DNA from: Adlercreutzia sp. ZJ141 | Lineage (GTDB): Bacteria > Actinomycetota > Coriobacteriia > Coriobacteriales > Eggerthellaceae | Direction of reading: 5' to 3' | Length of the DNA: 33,121 bases | Assembly: GCF_011038965.1 (NCBI RefSeq) | Contig: NZ_JAAKEB010000023.1 | Location: forward strand, 1 to 33,121 | Made by a program: the position numbers and the translations under genes | Shown here: positions 23,018 to 31,279 of the stretch, piece after piece | Layout of the letters: the number at the start of each line of letters is the position of its first letter | How positions within the stretch are numbered: position 1 is the first letter of the stretch | Notes under the pieces: model-generated | The model's input: the letters and a program-made list of their open reading frames with translations, nothing else | Database searches by the model: none | Told to the model about the DNA's origin: nothing

Positions 23018-24037
23018 CTAGCAACCCCTCATCAAAGAGGAGAAGAGCCTGCGTACACGGGCTAAAACCCAAACAAGACGGAGTCGTCTTGCGGATAGAA
23101 GATGTGCAACAAAACGCGTATGTAAGGTATGCTCGGCAAGAAGCGAGCGATCATTTAAACAAGCAGCGACAAAGGGTGATGCGGCGGCGGCCTCCAACGC
23201 CTCGCGAGACTCCCTGAAGCCTATGTTCGAGGTATAATGAAGCACGAAATGGCAGATTTCTTCGATACACCTCGGGGCAAAGGCTCGGGTGTACCTGCCA
23301 ACGTCGCACCCTCCGTCCCACTTGTTGGCATAGGCCGCCAAGTTAGTTTGAACCTTCTCCATGTCGACAAGATACGAACGGCCAATCCGAGAGCTTATGC
23401 TCGCGCGGTTTGGGCGATAGAAGTAGAGCACCTCAGAAATGAGCACGGCGCTTCGAGCCCTATCGAAGATAATGGCCGACTGCACGGCGTCTTCTCCCAT
23501 ATTGAGGCAGCCAAATTGCTCGAAGAGTATCTCAGGCCCTACGCAGGGCCTCGCAACAGCTTTGAAGCACATGGCGTTCATACGGTTCGTCGAGCAAAAG
23601 AGCTGACGCATCTCATCCGAATCGTAGACTCGATCGGCTACCATAGGAGGAAAGGAGGGATCACTGAAGTCTTCCTTGCGCGAAAAACCGAAGAGTACGA
23701 CCTCGGCTTCAGTGCGAGTTATAGCCTCGTCGATCTTCCTCAAGGCGTCGGGATGGAGGACATCATCGCTGTCTAGAGAGATTAGATAGTCGCCGCTTGA
23801 AGCTGCGAAACCTGCTCTGCGAGCAGCGAGAAGACCCTTGTTCGCCTGGTTGACCACAACAACCGGAAAACCAGAGGTATTACTGAAGTCTTCGCACAAA
23901 TCAGAACTGCCGTCAGTTGATCCGTCATTCACCAACACGACCTCGAAACCCGCGAAGCCTTGAGAGCGAATGGATTCTAGGCAGTGCGGTAAATACCGCT
24001 CGACATTATAGACGGGTACAACAATGGAGAATCTCAA
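23018..24037 (-). CDS. Family 2 glycosyltransferase
   Basis: A GT-A fold sugar transferase. MRFSIVVPVYNVERYLPHCL is the family start, VVLVNDGSTDGSSDLC the first acidic motif, NKGLLAARRAGFAASSGDYL the donor-site helix and ISLDSDDVLHPDAL the DxD-type motif. Near residue 190 GEDAVQSAIIF matches the usual E-D motif. The start is TTG at 24037 with AAGGAGG upstream. It overlaps the stop of the GT4 gene by four bases (TTGA), so the two are coupled. The length of 339 residues is normal. It is one of four assembly glycosyltransferases acting after WecG in this operon. Confidence 0.9.
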   Translation of the reverse strand: MRFSIVVPVYNVERYLPHCLESIRSQGFAGFEVVLVNDGSTDGSSDLCEDFSNTSGFPVVVVNQANKGLLAARRAGFAASSGDYLISLDSDDVLHPDALRKIDEAITRTEAEVVLFGFSRKEDFSDPSFPPMVADRVYDSDEMRQLFCSTNRMNAMCFKAVARPCVGPEILFEQFGCLNMGEDAVQSAIIFDRARSAVLISEVLYFYRPNRASISSRIGRSYLVDMEKVQTNLAAYANKWDGGCDVGRYTRAFAPRCIEEICHFVLHYTSNIGFRESREALEAAAASPFVAACLNDRSLLAEHTLHTRFVAHLLSARRLRLVWVLARVRRLFSSLMRGC

Positions 24038-25179
24038 TTCCCACCCTCCTTATAAAGCTCTGAGAGTTGGAGTCCTAAATCCTCCAGGGAAAAGCCAGCC
24101 GTTCTTACAGCCTTTGCCGACACCACTGTCGAAACTACATCGCGTCCAAATCCCCTCTCTGCAGCTTCACACGCCGCGTGCGCCCATTCCGAGATGTCGC
24201 CGAGCGGAAGATACCGGAGTAAGCCCGCAACGTCAGCCTCGCTCGATACGACATCGGAAACAAGGCAAGGCAGTCCATTTGCTTGAGCTTCTACGAGCGC
24301 GATGGGAAGACCCTCGTAACGACTGGGCATTAGCAGCACGTCTGCTGAGCTGTAGTAACGCCACACGTCGCCAACGGTACCGACAAAGTGGGAGAAGCTC
24401 GAAAGCCCCGCTCTATCAACCTCCGCCCGCAAAGCGCAAGATTCTATCCCTTCGCCAACGAGCAGAAGATGCACGTTTGAACCTCGACTAAGCAATTCAG
24501 CAAGAATGCGAATCGCAAAACGGGTGTTCTTTGCGGGAATGCCTGCTCCCACGAGAACAAGCACGGCAGCGCTCCGCGGAATGCCCAGCTCATCGCGAAC
24601 TGCCCCGCGGTCAACGTGCGAAAACACAAAGCGCTCCACATCTATACCATTTCTCAAAATCGCATAAGGCCTATCAGCAAAAAGCCAATCACCAGCTAGC
24701 CGGGAACAGGCAACCCGAGCAGTGGGGGCATCGGCGAATAATTGCTTCAGTATCGAGTCTGCGAGGCGCTTATATAACTCGTCGCTGCCCAGCGACGAGT
24801 TATGTGAGTGCACCACTCTCACAACTTGCCCCGCCCTCTTAGCCGCCTCGGCATAGAGCAGAGCAACTCCGTTATTACCGTGGATATGAACAATGTCTGG
24901 GCTCATCTCTCGGAGACGTGCTTGAAGAGCATCCGCTGCCATCAAAAGATTAAGAGCATCCGCGGGATTCTTGAGAAGAGTATCGACTTTGAGGCCGAGA
25001 GTGTCACCTTCCAGTGCACCTATTGAGAGGATGCAGACATCATAACGATCGGCATCAAGGGCGTGGGCAGCGTTGATAATAAAGCGCTTGACACCGCCCA
25101 TGCCGACACTCCACTTCGAAACGACGTGAAGGACGTGCTGCTTGTCTACAATGTTCTCTGTGCTCGTAACCCGGGACAA
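24034..25179 (-). CDS. Family 4 glycosyltransferase
   Basis: A GT-B fold transferase. The N-terminal half has VLHVVSKWSVGMGGVKRFII, DIVHIHGNNGVALLYAEAAK and VRVVHSHNSS. The C-terminal half has VLVGAGIPAKNTRFAIRILA, LLLVGEG and MPSRYEGLPIALVEAQANGL, the last holding the E-x7-E donor-binding motif. The start is probably TTG at 25179, eight bases after an AGGTGA and seven bases past the WecB stop. It is 381 residues, normal for the family. It likely acts soon after WecG on the growing lipid-linked oligosaccharide; the sugar is unknown. Confidence 0.9.
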   Translation of the reverse strand: MSRVTSTENIVDKQHVLHVVSKWSVGMGGVKRFIINAAHALDADRYDVCILSIGALEGDTLGLKVDTLLKNPADALNLLMAADALQARLREMSPDIVHIHGNNGVALLYAEAAKRAGQVVRVVHSHNSSLGSDELYKRLADSILKQLFADAPTARVACSRLAGDWLFADRPYAILRNGIDVERFVFSHVDRGAVRDELGIPRSAAVLVLVGAGIPAKNTRFAIRILAELLSRGSNVHLLLVGEGIESCALRAEVDRAGLSSFSHFVGTVGDVWRYYSSADVLLMPSRYEGLPIALVEAQANGLPCLVSDVVSSEADVAGLLRYLPLGDISEWAHAACEAAERGFGRDVVSTVVSAKAVRTAGFSLEDLGLQLSELYKEGGN

Positions 25180-25185
25180 AATAAC

Positions 25186-26298
25186 TCACCTGTCCTCAGC
25201 AAGAACGCTAGCAATTTGTTCGCTTGCATGACCATCGCCGTACGGGTTGCTCGCATGAGACATAGACTCATACTCCGACGGATTGTCGAGCAGATACGAG
25301 AACTCGCTATAGATTGTTTCTTCCTGTCTCCCGACCAGGCGCAGTGTTCCCGCAGCCACGCCCTCGGGTCGTTCGGTGGTGTCGCGCATGACGAGGACGG
25401 GCTTGCCAAGCGAAGGTGCCTCTTCCTGGATACCGCCAGAATCGGTAAGAACGAGATAGCTTCTCGCCATGAAGTTGTGGAAGTCCACAACTTCGAGCGG
25501 ATCGATAATGTGCAGGTGGTCGAAGCCGTCCAGCTCCTCGTGAGCCGCTCTTCTCACTTGCGGGTTCATGTGGATGGGGTAAATGGCCTTGGTATCCGGA
25601 TGTTCCTCCATAACACGACGAATGGCACGGAACATGTGATGCATGGGTTCACCCAGGTTCTCGCGGCGGTGGGCGGTGACGAGGATAAGGCGCGAACCCT
25701 CCGCCCAGGCGAGTTCGGGGTGCGAGTAGTCGCCGCGTACTGTGGTTTGCAACGCATCAATGCCCGTGTTTCCAGTGACATATATCCGCTCGGCAGGCTT
25801 GGCCTCGTCAAGCAAGTTCTGGCGCGAAATGTCTGTGGGCGCGAAGTACCAGCGAGATACTATGTCCACCGCCTGTCGGTTGAACTCCTCAGGGAAGGGG
25901 CTCGCGAGGTTTCGCGTTCGCAGTCCCGCCTCCACGTGACCCACCGGGATCTGAAGATAGAACGCCGCAAGTGCTGCGGCGAACGAGGTGGTGGTGTCGC
26001 CGTGGACAAGCACAATGTCGGGGCGGGCTTCTTCAAGAACTGCTCTTACCTTGAGTAGCACGTTACTCGTAATGTCGAACAAGGTCTGCCCCGACCTCAT
26101 GACGGAGAGGTCATAGTCGGGGTTAACCCCGAAGACGCGCAGCACCTGGTCGAGCATCTCACGATGCTGGCCGGTGACGCACACGATCGCCTCGAACTTG
26201 TCGGGGTGTGATTTCAGCTCGTTCACGAGCGGACACATCTTTATCGCTTCTGGGCGCGTCCCGAAGACGAGCATGACCTTCTTTCTCAACGTCGACAC
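25186..26298 (-). CDS. wecB: UDP-N-acetylglucosamine 2-epimerase, non-hydrolysing
   Basis: Converts UDP-GlcNAc to UDP-ManNAc. MLVFGTRPEAIKMCPLVNEL is the family start, VCVTGQHREMLDQVL follows, and VLVHGDTTTSFAAALAAFYL and GHVEAGLRTRN are active-site segments. The C-terminal half has VTAHRRENLGEPM and LTDSGGIQEEAPSLGKPVLV. I choose GTG 26298, two bases after the WecC stop; ATG 26274 is the alternative. The length of about 370 residues is normal. With WecC next to it, the operon can make UDP-ManNAcA, and WecG/TagA then uses ManNAc or ManNAcA. GC is higher here than in the middle genes, so this belongs to the conserved end of the operon. Confidence 0.95.
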   Translation of the reverse strand: MSTLRKKVMLVFGTRPEAIKMCPLVNELKSHPDKFEAIVCVTGQHREMLDQVLRVFGVNPDYDLSVMRSGQTLFDITSNVLLKVRAVLEEARPDIVLVHGDTTTSFAAALAAFYLQIPVGHVEAGLRTRNLASPFPEEFNRQAVDIVSRWYFAPTDISRQNLLDEAKPAERIYVTGNTGIDALQTTVRGDYSHPELAWAEGSRLILVTAHRRENLGEPMHHMFRAIRRVMEEHPDTKAIYPIHMNPQVRRAAHEELDGFDHLHIIDPLEVVDFHNFMARSYLVLTDSGGIQEEAPSLGKPVLVMRDTTERPEGVAAGTLRLVGRQEETIYSEFSYLLDNPSEYESMSHASNPYGDGHASEQIASVLAEDR

Positions 26299-26299
26299 C

Positions 26300-27517
26300 C
26301 TACAGCTTCCAGACATTGGCGTCATCACCCATGACGTTGCGCGGGTCAATCAGGATGCAGTCGCCGAACACCTCGGGCTTGCCCTTAACCTGGGAATGGC
26401 CGACCATAACAATCACCATTTCCAGGCCATCGAGGAACTCGTCCATGGAGTGAACCTGGTTGGGCACGACGTCGACCTCCACCCACGGGTCGTAGACCTT
26501 CATGGCCGCACCGCCCAGATGCTCTGCCTGCGCTTCGAGCATCTGCAATGTGGGGCTCTCGCGCACGTCGTCCACGTCTTCTTTGTACGTGAGGCCGTAG
26601 ATGCCGACCTTTGCAGGGTCGGTGATACCGTACTCGGCCATTGCCTCATGCGCGCGGTGCAGCACGTACTCGGGCATAGAAGCGTTAGTCTGTAAAGCGA
26701 GCCGCACGAAACTCGCGGTCTCGGGGTAGTCGCCCACGAGGAACCAGGGGTCCACTGGGATGCAGTGACCGCCCACGCCCGGTCCCGGCTGTAAAATGTT
26801 AACGCGCGGGTGCTTGTTGGCTATGCGAATAACCTCATGCACGTCCATGTCACCGACGCGACAAACCTTCGCGAGCTCGTTGGCGAAGGCGATGTTGACG
26901 GCTCGGAAGGTGTTCTCCACAACTTTGGTCATCTCGGCTGTGCGGATGTCGGTGATAGCGATCTCGCCCTGGCAAAAACTAGCGTAGAGTTTAGCCACGC
27001 GCTCGCCAACCTTAGGATCATCCGCACCGATGGTGCGGTTGTTGCGCAGTAGCTCGCTCACCATGTTGCCGGGGATGATGCGCTCCGGTGCGTGGACAAG
27101 CGCAACATCCTCGCGACCCGCTTCGACCAAGAGTGAGCGCACGAAGCGGTCGATTGTGCCCGGGGAGATAGTGGACTCCACGACGAGCACTGCGTTCTCG
27201 GGGGCTACCTGAAGCACCGTCTTGCAGGCGGCAACCACGTAGCCTGGGTCGATCTTCTTATCCACCTTATCGTAGGGCGTGGGCACGCTCACGATGTAGG
27301 TATCACAGACCTGGTACTCGGTGGTGAACCTTATGCCGGCCTCAACAGCCTTGGCGAAAAGCTCCTCTAAGCCCTCTTCCTTGAAGGTGGTCCTACCGGC
27401 GTTGAGCGTCGCCACAAGATCTGCGTTGTAGTCCGTACCGATGACCTCGACTCCGTGCGAGGCCATCATGAGGGCAGTGGGCAGGCCGATGTAGCCGAGG
27501 CCGATTACGTTAACCAT
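26300..27517 (-). CDS. wecC: UDP-N-acetyl-D-mannosaminuronate dehydrogenase (nucleotide-sugar dehydrogenase)
   Basis: Oxidises UDP-ManNAc to UDP-ManNAcA with NAD in two steps. The N-terminal Rossmann motif is VIGLGYIGLP (residues 4-13). IVSVPTPYD and VVESTISPGT are typical, and EMTKVVENTFRAVNIAFANE carries the conserved Lys and Asn. The catalytic cysteine is Cys252 in GVGGHCIPVDP. The C-terminal domain has GLTYKEDVDDVRESPTLQ. It is 405 residues, standard for the family. Its start overlaps the end of WecG by eight bases and its stop is two bases before WecB, giving a tight sugar-supply cassette. A general nucleotide-sugar dehydrogenase of other specificity is possible, but the WecB neighbour argues for ManNAcA. 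Confidence 0.93.
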   Translation of the reverse strand: MVNVIGLGYIGLPTALMMASHGVEVIGTDYNADLVATLNAGRTTFKEEGLEELFAKAVEAGIRFTTEYQVCDTYIVSVPTPYDKVDKKIDPGYVVAACKTVLQVAPENAVLVVESTISPGTIDRFVRSLLVEAGREDVALVHAPERIIPGNMVSELLRNNRTIGADDPKVGERVAKLYASFCQGEIAITDIRTAEMTKVVENTFRAVNIAFANELAKVCRVGDMDVHEVIRIANKHPRVNILQPGPGVGGHCIPVDPWFLVGDYPETASFVRLALQTNASMPEYVLHRAHEAMAEYGITDPAKVGIYGLTYKEDVDDVRESPTLQMLEAQAEHLGGAAMKVYDPWVEVDVVPNQVHSMDEFLDGLEMVIVMVGHSQVKGKPEVFGDCILIDPRNVMGDDANVWKL

Positions 27518-28307
27518 TCGAGGCGGTTCCTTTCATCCTTTTCCCGTATTTCAAAGTGAGCAGCACGAATCTCGCGTTGCCGACGATGTACCTTTTCCAG
27601 AGGCGCCCCGGCTCCTGGATAAAACGGTAGAGCCACTCCAGACCGTGCTCCTGCATCCACTTGGGCGCGCGTACCGTCACGCCCGCCACGACGTCGAAGC
27701 TGCCGCCAACACCCATGACGAACGGGATTCCAATCTTGTCCAGATGCTCGTGGACCCAGTACTCCTTCTTAGGAGAGGAGAACGCAACGAACATCATGTC
27801 GGCACCTGACGCAGCCATGTCGGCGACGATGTCAGGCTCGTCGGTCTTCGAGAAGTAACCGTTCCTGCACCCCGCGATGCGGATCCCTGGATACCTTTCC
27901 TCGAAGGTCTCTTTGACTACGCGCACCACCTCGTCCTTAGCTCCGAAAAGGTAGATCCCATAACCCTTCTCGGCGGCAAGTTCGACTAGACGAAGGAACA
28001 GGTCAATTCCCGTGACACGCTCCTTGAGAGGTACCCCGAACCTCTTGGCCACCCATACGATGGACGCACCGTCCGCATTGATGAGAGGGCAGGCGTTGAC
28101 GATCTCCCGCAGCCTCGGGTCGCCTTCCATGAGGTTGACCTTCGAGGCGTTGATCACGACGTGCTGGGTTGGAACCCCACGCGAGATGATCTCCTCCACC
28201 GCAGCGACCGTCTCCTCAAGCGAGAGGACGTTGACATACGAGTTGAGAATGGGGTATCTGTTCGGAGCGAGCCAGTCCCGCTGTGCGTTCTCAAGTCTCT
28301 CTGCCAT
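27510..28307 (-). CDS. WecG/TagA/CpsF family glycosyltransferase
   Basis: Transfers ManNAc or ManNAcA to the first lipid-linked sugar. The GT26 domain covers nearly the whole protein: VVINASKVNLMEGDPRLREI, CPLINADGASIVWVAKRFGV, ERVTGIDLFLRLVELAAEKG, then YLFGAKDEVV and FVAFSSPKKEYWVHEHL. VMGVGGSFDVVAGVTVRAPK is the conserved end. ATG 28307 has GGGGAG six bases upstream and lies two bases after the sugar-transferase stop; a longer frame upstream only covers that gene. The length of 265 residues is normal. Together with WecB and WecC this predicts a ManNAc(A)-containing second sugar. Confidence 0.9.
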   Translation of the reverse strand: MAERLENAQRDWLAPNRYPILNSYVNVLSLEETVAAVEEIISRGVPTQHVVINASKVNLMEGDPRLREIVNACPLINADGASIVWVAKRFGVPLKERVTGIDLFLRLVELAAEKGYGIYLFGAKDEVVRVVKETFEERYPGIRIAGCRNGYFSKTDEPDIVADMAASGADMMFVAFSSPKKEYWVHEHLDKIGIPFVMGVGGSFDVVAGVTVRAPKWMQEHGLEWLYRFIQEPGRLWKRYIVGNARFVLLTLKYGKRMKGTASNG

Positions 28308-28309
28308 GC

Positions 28310-29038
28310 TCAGCTCCCCTGTGCGGTGAGCATGCAGCCCACGGTCTGGATAATCAACTTGAAGTCCGTCCATATGGAGCATTTCTTGATGTAGAGCAGG
28401 TCAAGGTCGACCCACTCGTCGAAGGTTATGGAGTCGCGATCGCGCCTGGTCTGCCAGTAGCAGGTGATACCCTGCTTGCAGAGTTGCCGTTCGCGCTGAC
28501 GTGGCGTGTAGGAGGCGACCTCGGAGGGCAGCGCCGGGCGTGGACCAACGACGGAGAGATCGCCCTTGAGGACGTTCACGAATTGCGGCAGTTCGTCGAG
28601 CGACAGCTTGCGCAGCCACTTGCCTACGCGCGTGACGCGGGGGTCGTTCGCCATCTTGAACACAGGCCCCGTCTTTTCGTTGAGATGACATAGCTCCGCC
28701 AGGCGATCCTCTGCGTTAGCACACATGCTGCGAAACTTGTACATGGTGAACTCGCGACCGTCCTTGCCAACGCGGACTTGCCTGAAGACGACGGGGCTCT
28801 TAGGGTCGTCGAGCTTGACAGCGACGGCGACAATGAGGAACAGCCAGCTGAAGAACACAAGAATAAACACGCTGAAAACGATGTCGAAGGCGCGCTTGAC
28901 GGCACGATAGCCGAGGCGTCCCGATCGCAGACGCTCTACGGCCTCGGCCAGCGCGGGGTCGTCCGCAATGCCAATGGGATCCCTCACAGCTTCCGCGCAG
29001 ACAACGTCCACTGCGTCTTCGGCCAGACCGTACGACAA
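28310..29038 (-). CDS. Initiating undecaprenyl-phosphate sugar phosphotransferase (Bac_transf family)
   Basis: Starts the repeat unit by moving a sugar-1-phosphate from a nucleotide sugar to undecaprenyl phosphate. One membrane hairpin, [20 protein letters not shown] (about residues 50-70), is followed by the catalytic domain with [31 protein letters not shown] and [20 protein letters not shown], then [13 protein letters not shown]. It is the short form without the N-terminal multi-pass part of WcaJ/WbaP. The start appears to be TTG 29038 with AAAGGA seven bases upstream. The first 45 residues are acidic and not conserved. It is the first structural gene after the two NusG-like regulators, 66 bp downstream of them. 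Confidence 0.9.
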   Translation of the reverse strand: MSYGLAEDAVDVVCAEAVRDPIGIADDPALAEAVERLRSGRLGYRAVKRAFDIVFSVFILVFFSWLFLIVAVAVKLDDPKSPVVFRQVRVGKDGREFTMYKFRSMCANAEDRLAELCHLNEKTGPVFKMANDPRVTRVGKWLRKLSLDELPQFVNVLKGDLSVVGPRPALPSEVASYTPRQRERQLCKQGITCYWQTRRDRDSITFDEWVDLDLLYIKKCSIWTDFKLIIQTVGCMLTAQGS

Positions 29039-29104
29039 CCCTGTATCCTTTCCTTGCTCCTAGGTACCCTTCGTGAGGGCGTGTCCTTCTCTCGCTTCTT
29101 TTCT

Positions 29105-29641
29105 CTATCCAGTCGCCACTGCGCCCGTAGTGCTCCGCCGGCAGGTGACTCTCAGGCCCACTTGGGCTTCCACCTCTTGGCCGGCCACGCTCATGCGCAC
29201 GTAGGCGCGCTTGCCTCGGTGTCTTACGCGGCGGATCAGGTTCTCACGGCCGCAAAGCGGGCCGCTCGTCACTGTGATCGCACCGCCCGTGCCGACAAGG
29301 CCCTCCGAGAAGCCGACGGTGCGATGCCCTGGACACGTGAGCGCGCCTAGAAGCGCGACCTCGCCCGGCTCCATTTCTGCAGCGCTGGGGCCGTCGAGCA
29401 GCAGCTCGTCGATTCCGCGTGCGTGGCGCAGAGCCGCGCGGATTTCGCGCTTGCCAGGTGCCACGGCCACAAGCAGACCCGGTGCCAAAGGTTCCTCCGG
29501 CGGGTCAGAGCCTTCGCGCGCCGCGCCCACCTCGACCCTCGGCACGAACAGCTCCTCAAGGCCGTCGGGAAGCGCACGCTCCTGCAAAAGGGCCAGTGCC
29601 CGCTCCTCGCAGCCCGGCCTCACGTTGATCGCAAACCACAT
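29105..29641 (-). CDS. NusG-like antitermination protein (LoaP/UpxY type), second of a tandem pair
   Basis: A specialised NusG paralogue expected to bind RNA polymerase and let it read through terminators in the long operon. The NGN start is MWFAINVRPGCEERALALLQ, and a KOW-like C-terminal part reads VTSGPLCGRENLIRRVRHRG. The linker between them is rich in Glu, Pro and Gly, and the NGN core is shorter and more diverged than in the partner protein at 29651. ATG 29641 has AGGGG seven bases upstream and is nine bases past the stop of that partner. Having two such genes in tandem recalls UpxY/UpxZ of Bacteroides, though UpxZ is not a NusG protein. This one may compete with or modify its neighbour. 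Confidence 0.75.
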   Translation of the reverse strand: MWFAINVRPGCEERALALLQERALPDGLEELFVPRVEVGAAREGSDPPEEPLAPGLLVAVAPGKREIRAALRHARGIDELLLDGPSAAEMEPGEVALLGALTCPGHRTVGFSEGLVGTGGAITVTSGPLCGRENLIRRVRHRGKRAYVRMSVAGQEVEAQVGLRVTCRRSTTGAVATG

Positions 29642-29650
29642 GGCTTACCC

Positions 29651-30226
29651 CTAGCTTTTGAAGGGAACGTCCATGGGCACGCACTCGGCGAACCCCCCGT
29701 CCACATCCACGAAGCAGAAGCGCTTGTGGCGGTTGACCTTCACCACCCGATCCTCCTGGCCGACAAGCGGGCCTGACTGCACGTGCAGCACGCCGTCCTC
29801 AATGACGGCGGTGCTCGTGCGGATGACACGTTCTGTGTCAAGAACGCCCTCGTACCATTCCTGCGCGGCTGCGGAGAGCGGCGCGAAGTGGCGGGTGGCG
29901 TCGGCTTTCGCTATGCGCGCAGGGAAGGAGAGCTTGGCAAGCTCCTTGTCTAAGGTGAGCACATCTTTCGTCACGACGAAGAAGTACTCGTGATACATGG
30001 GAACCGGGTAGAGACTCCACGTACCGTGGTACTTGCGCCAACGCTCCTTGCGCATGACGAAGGCGTCTTCCAGCAGGTCAGGAGACATGAGCTTGCGCAC
30101 CTTGTCGCAAGTGGCCTGCTCGCGCCCAGGGGCATGGACCACATACCAGCGCCTGGTGCCGCGAGGCGTGCGTCTGCCGACAGGCATGCCCCCGAAGGCT
30201 AGTACCCCTGCAGGTTGTTTGGCCAT
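29651..30226 (-). CDS. NusG-like antitermination protein (LoaP/UpxY type), first gene of the capsule operon
   Basis: A dedicated antiterminator of 191 residues. After a basic N-terminal tail, RRWYVVHAPGREQATCDKVR starts the NGN domain. PVPMYHEYFFVVTKDVLTLD covers the polymerase-binding face. The KOW part has VQSGPLVGQEDRVVKVNRHK, then RFCFVDVDGGF. ATG 30226 has GGGGG five bases upstream; a GTG two codons earlier is less likely. As the first gene after the leader it is placed to act on its own transcript, as LoaP and UpxY-class proteins do. A weak terminator-like hairpin lies just ahead of it at 30253-30279. Specificity for this operon is inferred from position. Confidence 0.85.
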   Translation of the reverse strand: MAKQPAGVLAFGGMPVGRRTPRGTRRWYVVHAPGREQATCDKVRKLMSPDLLEDAFVMRKERWRKYHGTWSLYPVPMYHEYFFVVTKDVLTLDKELAKLSFPARIAKADATRHFAPLSAAAQEWYEGVLDTERVIRTSTAVIEDGVLHVQSGPLVGQEDRVVKVNRHKRFCFVDVDGGFAECVPMDVPFKS

Positions 30227-30252
30227 ATCCACCCCCTTGCCTACTTTTAGTC

Positions 30253-30279
30253 AAAACAAGGCGTGACCGCGGCCCTTTT
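30253..30279 (-). terminator. Weak terminator-like hairpin in the capsule-operon leader
   Basis: On the minus strand AAGGGC pairs with GCCTT (one bulged G) and is followed by GTTTT. It lies about 30 bp before the first NusG-like gene, where a processive antiterminator would have its effect. The stem is short, so support is modest. Confidence 0.3.
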
Positions 30280-30316
30280 ATGAGCGACGATCTGCGCCTC
30301 TTGCCGGTAAGGGTGT

Positions 30317-30473
30317 TGGAAAAGTACACTTAAAAATTAAGGGGTACCAGTAAACGAAAAACGGTAATGAAAACCATGTGAACAGGGTAAACATTTCGAG
30401 AGACGTGTATAATCCGCTAAAAGACGTGTATAATTCACGACATTGTCGGTGAGTGAAAAGGTGTACTTTTTCA
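30317..30473. repeat. Inverted repeats flanking the capsule-operon leader, candidate invertible segment
   Basis: TGGAAAAGTACACTT (30317-30331) and AGGTGTACTTTTTCA (30459-30473) are reverse complements at 13 of 15 positions, with an exact 10-bp core (30320-30329/30461-30470). They enclose about 127 bp that hold two TATAAT boxes, both pointing to the plus strand, away from the capsule genes. A serine recombinase gene lies 80 bp beyond the right repeat. Inversion would turn these boxes toward the operon. A further small palindrome CTTAA-AAA-TTAAG (30329-30341) abuts the left repeat and may be part of a recombinase site. The gap 30227-30553 contains no gene. Confidence 0.5.
30401..30434 (+). promoter_or_regulatory. 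Two direct repeats AGACGTGTATAAT, 21 bp apart
   Basis: Exact 13-bp copies start at 30401-30413 and 30422-30434, so their centres lie two helical turns apart on the same DNA face. Each ends in a perfect -10 sequence, but neither has a good -35 at 16-18 bp. They could be tandem promoters helped by an activator, or binding sites for a regulator or recombinase. A palindrome CGACA-T-TGTCG (30438-30448) lies next to them. Confidence 0.5.
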
Positions 30474-30553
30474 GACGTTGAAAACGTGGTCTGAACAGGT
30501 CTTATTCAGTTGTTTTTAAGGATTTGTTTTTCAGCGGCGGTTGTCATGTGCCG

Positions 30554-31171
30554 CTAGCTTACGGCCTTGTCCTTGCGCTCTTCGCGCAGCCACTTGTCAA
30601 ACGTGCTCAGGCTCACCTTCAGTCTCCCGGCCGCCTCAGCGCGTGTGATGTGCCCCTCCAAATACGCCTGCCTTGTCGCCTTATAGCTCGTAGGCTTCTT
30701 CTTGCTTGGGCGTCCGAACCGCACCCCGCGCGCCTTCGCCGAAGCAATACCTTCGGCTTGGCGCTGGCGAATGTTTTCGCGCTCCATCTGAGCCACGTAG
30801 CTCAAAAGTTGCAGCACGATGTCGGCGATGAACACGCCGGTGACGTTTTCCTTGGACTCCCGGGTGTCAAGCAGTGGCATGTCAAGCACCACGATCGCGC
30901 ATCCCATGTGCTTTGTGATGTTTCTCCACTCATCGATGATCTCGTCGTAGTTGCGTCCCAGCCGGTCGATGCTTTTGACGACCATCACATCACCCGCCTT
31001 CATCACGTCCATGAGCCGCTTGTACTCAGGCCGCTCGAAGTCCTTGCCGCTTGCCTTGTCTGCGAACACGTTTGACTTATCAACCGGGAAGGCTAGAAGG
31101 GCGTCGAGCTGCCTGTCCAGGTTTTGGTCTTTGGAGGATACTCGGGCGTACCCGTAGGTTGCGTTTGACAT
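30554..31171 (-). CDS. Serine recombinase of the resolvase/invertase family
   Basis: A small site-specific recombinase of about 205 residues. YGYARVSSKDQNLDRQL carries the nucleophile (Ser12) and the conserved Arg. VVKSIDRLGRNYDEIIDEW and LLSYVAQMERENIRQRQAEG are typical of the catalytic core and the long E helix. GVRFGRPSKKKP precedes the C-terminal HTH, HITRAEAAGRLKVSLSTFDK. The size fits resolvase/DNA invertase enzymes, not the large integrases. ATG 31171 has AAGGAGG five bases upstream. It is transcribed toward the capsule leader, whose flanking inverted repeats are candidate substrates. No transposase or Tn3-like terminal repeat is seen nearby, so an inversion role is favoured over transposon resolution, but both remain possible. 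Confidence 0.88.
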   Translation of the reverse strand: MSNATYGYARVSSKDQNLDRQLDALLAFPVDKSNVFADKASGKDFERPEYKRLMDVMKAGDVMVVKSIDRLGRNYDEIIDEWRNITKHMGCAIVVLDMPLLDTRESKENVTGVFIADIVLQLLSYVAQMERENIRQRQAEGIASAKARGVRFGRPSKKKPTSYKATRQAYLEGHITRAEAAGRLKVSLSTFDKWLREERKDKAVS

Positions 31172-31279
31172 GGATGCCTCCTTCATATGTCGCATCGCAA
31201 TCGCAGAAAGCGATACTCAACACCGCATGGGGCGCACGGGGCGCATGCGTGTCTCATGCGGCACTGTCGTATCTCTTAA

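Noticed and set aside
25063-26058. Plus-strand open frame of 331 codons
   Set aside because: Antisense shadow of WecB, which has complete family motifs on the minus strand.
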